This document shows, one piece after another, positions 35,041-41,738 of a DNA stretch of 41,738 nt. The notes under the pieces are model-generated. The model made no database searches and had not been told where the DNA came from. It was given only the letters and a program-made list of their open reading frames with translations. How positions within the stretch are numbered: position 1 is the stretch's first letter; each line of letters opens with the position of its first letter. The stretch is taken from assembly GCA_018267155.1 (NCBI GenBank), contig JAFDZE010000017.1, positions 3,291-45,028 on the forward strand, in the 5' to 3' direction. Source of the stretch: Bacteroidota bacterium. Its GTDB lineage: Bacteria; Bacteroidota; Bacteroidia; Flavobacteriales_F; PHOS-HE28. The position numbers and the translations under genes were made by a program.

Positions 35041-36046
35041 ACTCGTCACTCAACGGATGCAACTTCCTCCACAGCACCTCCTTCAACTCGCCCAGGCCCT
35101 GGTTGGCCACGGAGCTGATGAGCACGCAATCCACCTTCCTGGGCAGTTCCTTCCGGATGGCCTTGGTGAGTTCGGCATCGAGCATGTCGCACTTGGTGAT
35201 GGCCAGCACGATGTCCTTGTGCAGCAGTTCGGGGCTGAACTGTTCCAATTCGTTCTTCAGGATCCTGAAGTCCTTCTTGATGTCGGTGCTGTCGCAGGGG
35301 ATCATGAAGAGCAGGACGCTGTTGCGCTCGATGTGGCGCAGGAAACGCAGGCCGAGCCCCTTGCCTTCGCTCGCCCCTTCGATGATGCCGGGGATATCGG
35401 CCATAACAAAGCTCCTGTTATCGTGGTATGGCACGATGCCGATGTTGGGCACCAGCGTGGTGAAGGGATAGTCGGCGATCTTCGGTTTGGCCGCGCTGAT
35501 GCTGGCCAGCAGCGTGCTCTTGCCAGCGTTGGGGAAGCCCACCAGGCCCACATCCGCGAGCACCTTCAGCTCCAGTTTGAACCACTTCTGTTGGCCCGGC
35601 TCGCCGGGTTGCGCGAAGCGGGGCGTCTGGAACGTGGAGCTATGGAAGTGCTGGTTTCCGAGACCCCCTCGACCACCCTCCAGCAGGATCGTTTCCTGGC
35701 CGTTCTCGGTGATGTCGAACAGCACCTCCCCGGTCTCGTCGTCCTTAGCCACGGTGCCCAGCGGCACTTCGACCACCACGTCCTTGCCACTTCGACCACT
35801 GCACTGGTTGCCACTGCCCACCTCACCGTCACCCGCGATCACGTGCTTGGTGTAGCGCAGGTGCAGCAGCGTCCACAGCTGGCTGTTGCCGCGCAGGATC
35901 ACGTTGCCGCCGCGCCCGCCGTCGCCGCCATCGGGGCCGCCCTTGGGCATGTACTTCTCGCGGCGCAAGTGCTTGCTGCCCGCCCCGCCCTTGCCGCTGC
36001 GGGCCTCGATGCGGATGTGGTCGATGAAGTTGGGGGTGCCGGACAT
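35039..36046 (-). CDS. obgE: GTPase ObgE/CgtA
   Basis: The 335-residue product begins with the glycine-rich Obg fold (1-157: [38 protein letters not shown]). The G domain follows with G1 GFPNAGKST (170-178), a G3 DIPGI motif and G4 TKCD. It is an essential ribosome-assembly and stress GTPase. The C-terminus stops soon after the G domain ([10 protein letters not shown]), without the extra C-terminal domain of some relatives, which is normal in this phylum. The last codons and stop come from a palindromic repeat. It sits 19 bp downstream of adk. Confidence 0.97.
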   Translation of the reverse strand: MSGTPNFIDHIRIEARSGKGGAGSKHLRREKYMPKGGPDGGDGGRGGNVILRGNSQLWTLLHLRYTKHVIAGDGEVGSGNQCSGRSGKDVVVEVPLGTVAKDDETGEVLFDITENGQETILLEGGRGGLGNQHFHSSTFQTPRFAQPGEPGQQKWFKLELKVLADVGLVGFPNAGKSTLLASISAAKPKIADYPFTTLVPNIGIVPYHDNRSFVMADIPGIIEGASEGKGLGLRFLRHIERNSVLLFMIPCDSTDIKKDFRILKNELEQFSPELLHKDIVLAITKCDMLDAELTKAIRKELPRKVDCVLISSVANQGLGELKEVLWRKLHPLSDE

Positions 36047-36065
36047 GGGATCGGGAACTTGCCTT

Positions 36066-36638
36066 TCAGCCGATCACCTCTACCAGCCGTTCGGTAATGT
36101 CCGCGACAGAGCCCACGCCGTTGATGCCCTTGTACTTGCCTTGGGCGCTGTAGTAGTCCTTCAGCGGTGAAGTCTTCTGCTCGTACTCGGCGATGCGGTT
36201 GGCGATCACCTGTTCGTCACGGTCATCGGAACGGCCGCTCGTTTCACCACGCTTGAGCAGTCGCCGCACCAACTCGGGCCCGGGCACTTCCAAGGCGAGC
36301 ATGGCGGTGATGGGCTGGCTCTTGGCATTGAGCATCTCGTCCAGCGCCTCGGCCTGGGCCTTGGTGCGGGGGAAGCCGTCGAAAATGAAACCTGGCGCGG
36401 TATTGTTCGCATCGATCCGGTTGCGGATCATGCCGATGACGATGTGGTCGCTCACCAGCTCACCACGCGACATGATCTCCTGGGCCTGGAGGCCGAGGGG
36501 CGTTTCATCCTTGATCTCGGCACGCAGCAGATCGCCGGTGCTCAGGTGTACCAGGCCGAACTTCTTGATGAGGAATTCGCTCTGGGTGCCCTTGCCCGCA
36601 CCGGGGGGGCCGAAGAGCACGATGTTCAGTTTGTTCAT
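36066..36638 (-). CDS. adk: Adenylate kinase
   Basis: The product is 190 residues from ATG 36638 ([18 protein letters not shown]). The open frame reaches 36689, but this start is the family's. It interconverts AMP, ADP and ATP. The P-loop is GPPGAGKGT (10-18). [13 protein letters not shown] and [13 protein letters not shown] mark the core and a short lid without the zinc-binding cysteines, which explains the short length. It lies between hpt (71 bp gap) and obgE (19 bp gap) on the same strand. Confidence 0.97.
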   Translation of the reverse strand: MNKLNIVLFGPPGAGKGTQSEFLIKKFGLVHLSTGDLLRAEIKDETPLGLQAQEIMSRGELVSDHIVIGMIRNRIDANNTAPGFIFDGFPRTKAQAEALDEMLNAKSQPITAMLALEVPGPELVRRLLKRGETSGRSDDRDEQVIANRIAEYEQKTSPLKDYYSAQGKYKGINGVGSVADITERLVEVIG

Positions 36639-36709
36639 GGTTCGTCTTGCCGTGGCCGCCGGTCGATCAACGGGAACATCCCTGGTCAATGTGTTCAGGC
36701 AGCCGGTGT

Positions 36710-37249
36710 TCAGTCCTTGATGAGGCGCAGGATGCCGGGCAGGTTACGGCCGAGGCCGTCGTGATCGAGCCCGCTGCCGACCACGAAATCGTTGGGGATG
36801 CGCATGGCCACGTGCTCGATGGGCAGGTCCTTCTTGTACGCTGCGGGTTTGAATAGCAGAGCGGCCACGCTCACCGAGGCAGGTTGATGGTCAGCGAGGA
36901 CACCCATCAGGTGTTCGATGGTGTTCCCGGTATCCACGATGTCCTCCAGCACCACCACGTGCCGTCCATGGATACGCTCGTTGAGGCCGATGAGTTGATG
37001 GACCTGACCGGTACTCGTGGTGCCGTGGTAGCTGGCCACCTTCACGAACGTGATCTCGCACTCGATGGTGATGCGTTTGAGCAGTTCGGAAGCGAAGAAG
37101 AACGAACCGTTGAGCACACCGATGAAGAGCGGGCGCATCCCGGCGTACTTCGCGTTGATGCCCACCGCCACCACATCGATGGCCCGGCCCAGTTCCTGTT
37201 CGGAGATGAAGGGTTCGAACCGCAGATCGTGTAGTTGGACGGTGGTCAT
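36710..37249 (-). CDS. hpt: Hypoxanthine phosphoribosyltransferase
   Basis: The product is 179 residues from ATG 37249 (MTTVQLHDLRFEPFISEQEL). It converts hypoxanthine or guanine plus PRPP to IMP or GMP in purine salvage. The PRPP motif is VVVLEDIVDTGNT (98-110), and the PLFIGVLNGSFFFASEL and KVASYHG stretches are typical. It is the first gene of the minus-strand set hpt-adk-obgE-PAP2-crcB-pafA. The 100 bp between it and the divergent T9SS gene must hold its promoter; no clear -33/-7 pair can be read. Confidence 0.96.
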   Translation of the reverse strand: MTTVQLHDLRFEPFISEQELGRAIDVVAVGINAKYAGMRPLFIGVLNGSFFFASELLKRITIECEITFVKVASYHGTTSTGQVHQLIGLNERIHGRHVVVLEDIVDTGNTIEHLMGVLADHQPASVSVAALLFKPAAYKKDLPIEHVAMRIPNDFVVGSGLDHDGLGRNLPGILRLIKD

Positions 37250-37349
37250 ACGGGTAGGCCCTTGGCTTGATCGCACTGGCATACAGGGCTGCGAAGGTAG
37301 CCCTCATCGTCCAACGCTTTGGAAACCGTCAAGCGGATATATTGGCATC

Positions 37350-38975
37350 ATGTCTCCCCATCGACCCGTCCTGATCACCGCACTTTCGGCGATGCTGACC
37401 CAATCTTATGGTCAGGATCACTTCCAACGCTCGTTCGGCCCTATGACGGATACGGGCGCCTTCGATGTGGTGGATGCGGTACGACACCCGAACGGCTCAT
37501 GGACGATGCGTACGAATGACGAAGGCGCACGGACGATACTCGGGTTGGAGCCTGACGGAACAAATGATTGGATCACCCGGCTCACTTCTTCGCAATTCAA
37601 TAGCAACGGCGGAGCGCAAAGAATTGCTGATGCGGGTGTGAACGGTTCGATCGTGGTACTCAGTGACACGATGCTCAGCATGTCCCCGACGGTGAGTCGA
37701 CGTCACTTCGACCTGATCGGGCTCGGCGCCACGGGAAACCTTCTTTGGTCCAAGCGTCACTATTTCGACATCCCATCCACTCTCCTGTTCCCGAGTACCC
37801 CCCACCATGTGGCCCCTACCACAACAGGAGGAATCTATGTGGAAGGAGGTGAGCCGGAACTGCCCGCCATATTCAAGTTCAGCAGTACCGGGGTCACCGA
37901 GTGGGGCCGGTCCATCGACGGCCCGAGCCCGATCGGTAACATCAGGGACATGATCCCGGATGGCAATGGCGGCTGCTATTTTTTGGCAGATGGCCTGCGG
38001 ATCAGCGACGACAGCAGCCGGTTCGTCATCGGGCGACTGAACGCGAACGGCGCCCTTGCATGGTGCAAGACCGCCAGGCCTGCGCAAAGCGGCCGCGTGA
38101 TCGAGCCGAAGAATGTCATTCTCCGCGCGAACGGCGACCTCCTCCTGCTCGGGCTTGAGTACGGTGCGACCGAAACATGGCGGGGCATTCTCTTGGAAAT
38201 GGAGGCCGACGGGGATCCGGTATGGATCATGAAATACGCGTATGCAGGAGGCGGATCCATGGATCTGTACAGCGTGCGTGAGCGTTCCGATGGCCGCCTG
38301 TGGATGGACTTCCAATCGGGAGGATACGGCTTCATCCTGCTCAACATCGACGGGACGATCGATCACGCCGATCGCTTCACGTATCAACAGGTCGGAAGCA
38401 ATGTTGGGGTGGTCGCTTGGAGCCAGACCCTGATGCACAATGATGAACTCGGAGTTGTGGGCGCCTACTTCATTGATGACCAAGGCCAGCCCGGGCCGCG
38501 TACGGAGTGGCTTTGGAACCTGGATGCGATGGAACCGGATCTCTGTGGCACCGATCCGGTGGTGGTCGAAGCCTACCAAGCGCAACTGAACGACCTGGTG
38601 TTCGAACAGGGTTTTTCCGTCTCCAACCTGAACGTGGGTGAAGCCCCGCTCACTGTGCAAGCCTCGGCTGTTGACCTCCCGCCCTCGTTGTCCTCGTGCT
38701 CCATCATCCTCGACGTGACGGAACCGGAGGTTGAGCCCGCCATGTCGATCGTACCCTCCATAGTGGCTGAAGGCATGCAGTTCGTGGTGCGAGCGGATGG
38801 CCTCAGCACCGTCCAGATCTCCGATCTGAGCGGCCGCAAGGTCATGTTCACAAGTAGTGGGAGCAACAACCGGGTTTCGGTACACACCAACGGCTGGGGA
38901 TCTGGCATCCACATGGTGTGCGCTCGTGACGAGCGTGGCGCGATCATCGGGATCGGCCGGGTGATGGTCCAGTGA
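37350..38975 (+). CDS. Secreted propeller-like T9SS protein
   Basis: The product is 541 residues from ATG 37350, which opens a signal peptide (MSPHRPVLITALSAMLTQSYGQ). The open frame reaches farther upstream into the antisense of hpt, which I discard. The body has repeats of the form 'pdGngGcYFLADG... LNANGALAWCK... LRANGDLLLLGLEYG ... MEADGDPVWIMK', suggesting a beta propeller (about 30-400). The last 80 residues resemble a T9SS domain (VQISDLSGRKVMFT, GSGIHMVCARD), although the PNP opening is weak. It heads a run of three plus-strand genes for envelope proteins. Confidence 0.85.
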   Translation: MSPHRPVLITALSAMLTQSYGQDHFQRSFGPMTDTGAFDVVDAVRHPNGSWTMRTNDEGARTILGLEPDGTNDWITRLTSSQFNSNGGAQRIADAGVNGSIVVLSDTMLSMSPTVSRRHFDLIGLGATGNLLWSKRHYFDIPSTLLFPSTPHHVAPTTTGGIYVEGGEPELPAIFKFSSTGVTEWGRSIDGPSPIGNIRDMIPDGNGGCYFLADGLRISDDSSRFVIGRLNANGALAWCKTARPAQSGRVIEPKNVILRANGDLLLLGLEYGATETWRGILLEMEADGDPVWIMKYAYAGGGSMDLYSVRERSDGRLWMDFQSGGYGFILLNIDGTIDHADRFTYQQVGSNVGVVAWSQTLMHNDELGVVGAYFIDDQGQPGPRTEWLWNLDAMEPDLCGTDPVVVEAYQAQLNDLVFEQGFSVSNLNVGEAPLTVQASAVDLPPSLSSCSIILDVTEPEVEPAMSIVPSIVAEGMQFVVRADGLSTVQISDLSGRKVMFTSSGSNNRVSVHTNGWGSGIHMVCARDERGAIIGIGRVMVQ

Positions 38976-39028
38976 ACGGAGTACCTGCTTTGCGCCCTGC
39001 AAGTCACCTGCACCATACTTTCGGCACG

Positions 39029-39844
39029 ATGCGGCACGCACTTCTCATCACGACGCTCCTTGTCGCGCTGATCACGCGCGCCGGTGGCGAGCTCTGGCCC
39101 GTGGGCGCGCGCTTCGCGGGCATGGGCAACGCGGGCCTCACCCTGGTGGACCTCTGGAGCGTGAGCGCCAACCAGGCCGGACTGGCCGGGCTGGAACACC
39201 CCGTGGCCGGCGCATACTACCAGCAGCATTGGCTCAGCAGCGACCTCGCCATGCAGGGGCTCGCCTTCGCCATGCCACTGGGCAAGGGCTGTATCGCGGT
39301 GAATGGCGGTTCCTTCGGCAGCACGGGGCTGTTCGCGCAACAGCGGTACGGGCTGGCGTATGCCATGCGGTTGGGCCAGCGGTTGCGCGTGGGCGTGCAA
39401 CTGGACTACCTGAACCTGCGCTTCGGTGAGAACTACGGAAAGACGGGTACCGTTACCGCCGAGGTGGGCCTGCAGGCGAAGTTGACCGACCACCTCTGGA
39501 TCGCGGCCCATCTGTACAACCCCAACCGTGCCAGGCTGGGCGGACCGTACAACGAACGCGTACCCACCGTGTTCAGCGCGGGCCTGGGCTACACCTTCAG
39601 CGAGCGCGTGGTGCTTTGCGCGCAGGTGGATAAGGATATCGACCTGCCCGAGCGCTACCATGTGGGCATTGAATACCGCCCGGCGAACGTGCTGTACGTA
39701 CGGGCGGGCGTGAGCAGCAGGCCCGTGCAGGGGCACGGCGGTGTGGGCGTGCGCATCAAAGGCCTGGAGATCGACTTGGCGGTGGCAGCACGATCGCAAC
39801 TGGGCATCACGCCGATGTTCAACCTGAACTACCGCTTCGAATGA
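39029..39844 (+). CDS. PorV/PorQ-like outer-membrane barrel protein
   Basis: The product is 271 residues from ATG 39029 (MRHALLITTLLVALITRAGG signal peptide). The frame is open to 38972, but the signal begins here. The mature start GARFAGMGNAGLTLVDLWSV followed by NQAGLAGL matches the opening of the PorV/FadL-like barrels of Bacteroidota. Alternating strands follow, and it ends FNLNYRFE. In the T9SS, PorV shuttles substrates at the surface. Whether this copy has such a job or is another paralogue cannot be told. Its stop overlaps the next start by four bases (39841-39844). Confidence 0.85.
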   Translation: MRHALLITTLLVALITRAGGELWPVGARFAGMGNAGLTLVDLWSVSANQAGLAGLEHPVAGAYYQQHWLSSDLAMQGLAFAMPLGKGCIAVNGGSFGSTGLFAQQRYGLAYAMRLGQRLRVGVQLDYLNLRFGENYGKTGTVTAEVGLQAKLTDHLWIAAHLYNPNRARLGGPYNERVPTVFSAGLGYTFSERVVLCAQVDKDIDLPERYHVGIEYRPANVLYVRAGVSSRPVQGHGGVGVRIKGLEIDLAVAARSQLGITPMFNLNYRFE

Positions 39845-41738
39845 AACGCGTGGCGGTACTGGCCTTGGCGTGCCTGCTGGTGCGGTCGGCCTGCGCCCAG
39901 GACCCACCGGGCCGCGCCAGCGACGAGGTGGATCCGCAGAACGACCTGCGCGACATCATCGAACAGCGCATCGAGGCGGTGGCCGATCAGATGGGCAGCG
40001 ACAACAACGTGGATCTCACGGCGCTCACCGAGGTACTCACCGACTACATCCGGTCGCCAATGGACCTGAACAAGGCTGAACCTCAGGACCTGGCGCAGCT
40101 GCAACTGCTGAGTGACGTGCAGGTCACCGCCATCATCGAGCATCGCCAGCGTTTCGGGCCCTTCATCAGCATTTACGAGCTGCAGACCATCGACGAGATG
40201 GACCCGCGTACGATCGCGCTGATCCGTCCCTTCGTTCAGGTACGTGCGGATGGCACCCGCTCGCGCGCCTCGTTCAAGGAGATCCTCAAGAACGGGTCGC
40301 ACGAGATCCTTTCGCGCACCATCGTGAACGTGGAGCAGCGGGCCGGCTTCCGGGGACAGCGCAACCCCTTCGGCGTTTATTATACCGACCCCGACGGCGA
40401 CGCGTTGCCCGACACGGAGAACGCCCACATCACCGACTCCCTGCGCCGCGCGAACAGATTGTATCTGGGCGACCCCTTCAAGATCTACGCCCGTTATCGT
40501 TTCCGCTACCGGCAGAACGTGAGTTTCGGTGTCACCATGGAGAAGGACGAGGGCGAACAGTTCTTCAAGGGCACGCAACCCAACGGCTTCGACTTCTACA
40601 GCGCGCACCTGTTCCTGCGCGACGTGGGCCCGGTGAAGTCCCTCGCCTTGGGCGACTACACCGCGCAGTTCGGGCAGGGACTCGTGTTCTGGAGCGGGCT
40701 GGCCTACGGCAGCAAGAGCGCGTACACCATGAACATCAAGCGCAACGCGGCAGGTCTGATGCCCTACTCCAGCGTGAACGAGAACCTCTTCTTGCGGGGC
40801 GTGGCCACCACGGTACGTATGGGCAAGCGACTGGAAGGCACGGCCTTCTTCAGCCATAAGGGCATCGATGCCAATGTGACGGACAGCGATGTGCCCCTGG
40901 ACGAGAACATCGACCAGGAGGCGGCATTCAGTTCCCTGCTGGAGGACGGCTACCATCGTACCTACCAGGAGGTATCGCGCAAGGATGCGGTGCAGGAGAC
41001 GATCCTCGGCGGGCACCTCCGGTACAAGCGGCCGAGATGGAGCGTGGGCGGCACCGTGGCCCATGTGGCGTACAACCACACGCTGGACAGGAACCTGTCG
41101 GTATACAACCGGTTCGAGTTGGAGGGGCAGGAGAACACCACCATGGGAGTGGACTGGAACGTGATGTACCGGAACCTCACCTGGTTCGGCGAGGGCGCGC
41201 GCAGTGCGAACGGCGGCATGGCCGGCACCACCGGTGTACTCGTGGCCCTGGACAAGCGGCTCTCGCTTTCCATGCTGTACCGGGATTTCGGTCGTGATTA
41301 CCAGAATGCGTACAGCCGGGTGTTCGCCGAGGGCAGCAACCCGTGGAACGAGCGTGGCCTGTACACCGGTCTGGAGATCAGGCCCACGCGCGCCTGGAGC
41401 ATAAACGCGTTCATGGACCAGTTCCGCTTCCCGTGGTTGCGCTATCTCACCAATGCGCCGAGCAGCGGGTACGATGTGTTCGGACAGGTCTCCTGGAAAC
41501 CGGACAAGAAGACCGAGGTGTACGTGCGGGCGAGACACCAGGCGCACGAGCGCAACGCCAGTGGGGTTGAGACCGGCACGGACCCGCTGGTGGCACAGAC
41601 CCAGACCAACTACCGGCTGAATGCCAGCTACAAGGTGGACGATCAGGTGAGCTTGCGCACACGCGTGGAACATGTCACCTACCGCCTCGGGGACGCACCT
41701 GCGGAACACGGCTTCCTGGTGTACGAGGACGTGGTACA
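39841..41738 (+). CDS. Large helix-hairpin-helix outer-membrane protein, cut by the window end
   Basis: It begins at ATG 39841 (signal peptide MKRVAVLALACLLVRSACAQ) and continues for 632 codons to the right edge without a stop, so the 3' end is missing. Residues 73-135 hold a ComEA-like helix-hairpin-helix region (MDLNKAEPQDLAQL, VTAIIEHRQRFGPFISIYEL). From about 140 on, the sequence is long beta strands with aromatic ends (YRFRYRQNVSFGVTME, WSVGGTVAHVAYNH), consistent with an outer-membrane barrel. Such fusions are common but uncharacterised in Bacteroidota. It is coupled to the PorV-like gene by a four-base overlap. DNA binding by the HhH part is not proven. Confidence 0.9.
   Translation, partial: MKRVAVLALACLLVRSACAQDPPGRASDEVDPQNDLRDIIEQRIEAVADQMGSDNNVDLTALTEVLTDYIRSPMDLNKAEPQDLAQLQLLSDVQVTAIIEHRQRFGPFISIYELQTIDEMDPRTIALIRPFVQVRADGTRSRASFKEILKNGSHEILSRTIVNVEQRAGFRGQRNPFGVYYTDPDGDALPDTENAHITDSLRRANRLYLGDPFKIYARYRFRYRQNVSFGVTMEKDEGEQFFKGTQPNGFDFYSAHLFLRDVGPVKSLALGDYTAQFGQGLVFWSGLAYGSKSAYTMNIKRNAAGLMPYSSVNENLFLRGVATTVRMGKRLEGTAFFSHKGIDANVTDSDVPLDENIDQEAAFSSLLEDGYHRTYQEVSRKDAVQETILGGHLRYKRPRWSVGGTVAHVAYNHTLDRNLSVYNRFELEGQENTTMGVDWNVMYRNLTWFGEGARSANGGMAGTTGVLVALDKRLSLSMLYRDFGRDYQNAYSRVFAEGSNPWNERGLYTGLEIRPTRAWSINAFMDQFRFPWLRYLTNAPSSGYDVFGQVSWKPDKKTEVYVRARHQAHERNASGVETGTDPLVAQTQTNYRLNASYKVDDQVSLRTRVEHVTYRLGDAPAEHGFLVYEDVV

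Noticed and set aside
34960-35049. N-terminal extension of the PAP2 phosphatase from GTG 35049
   Set aside because: The extension is translated from the palindrome and overlaps the obgE end; the family begins at the ATG at 34959.
39829-41709. Long open frame of 626 codons on the minus strand
   Set aside because: The plus strand encodes a signal peptide, HhH region and barrel strands in an unbroken frame to the window end; the minus product is His/Val-rich shadow sequence.

Overview
The window is GC-rich (about 60% by eye), gene-dense DNA from a member of the Bacteroidota, most likely a high-GC, uncultured Flavobacteriales-type lineage. The main evidence is at least six secreted proteins ending in a type IX secretion system (T9SS, type A) C-terminal sorting domain (PNP...GR...G.Y.vrv pattern), a 7TM/adenylate cyclase, a periplasmic-propeller (Y_Y_Y) histidine kinase with a NarL-type regulator, a PafA-type phosphatase, and the order hpt-adk-obgE. 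No tRNA, rRNA, CRISPR array, integrase or transposase was seen. The taxon is inferred from gene content, not from a marker search.

Layout. 1-8.6 kb: end of a truncated gene, a T9SS protein, a Pif1-like helicase with a C-terminal helix-turn-helix, a small cysteine-cluster protein, a five-haem T9SS cytochrome, a membrane protein and another T9SS protein. 8.9-10.6 kb: a module of protoglobin and MarR regulator, divergent from a DUF2024 protein, with a dyad in the shared promoter region. 11-14.6 kb: a two-component pair that overlaps by four bases. 14.8-16.8 kb: an outer-membrane protein fused to a heavy-metal binding domain, and a thioredoxin-like T9SS protein. 16.9-19.4 kb: a PLP decarboxylase set with an alpha/beta hydrolase and an AhpD-like protein. 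19.46-20.25 kb: a tandem array of long palindromes. 20.3-25.4 kb: an FAD oxidoreductase, a frameshifted mini-gene, a secreted protein, a decayed T9SS fragment and an adenylate cyclase that carries an in-frame palindromic insertion. 25.8-30.3 kb: a secreted tandem Tudor/Agenet-like protein, a Kelch T9SS protein, threonine aldolase and a HisKA_2 kinase. 30.3-37.2 kb (minus strand): OmpA-like protein, STAS-like protein, then the hpt-adk-obgE-PAP2-crcB-pafA cluster. 37.35-41.7 kb (plus strand): a T9SS protein, a PorV-like barrel and a large helix-hairpin-helix outer-membrane protein that runs off the window.

The most unusual signal is not one gene but a set of palindromic repeats. One family (CACGCTGAGC...CCGAAGCG core) forms a roughly 0.8 kb tandem array at 19.46-20.25 kb and a degenerate cluster at 25.5-25.7 kb. 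A second family (GARTGGYGARTGG arms) is inserted in frame inside the adenylate cyclase gene and sits exactly on the obgE stop codon. No mobilising gene is visible, so these look like non-autonomous elements that invade gene ends and, at least once, a reading frame.
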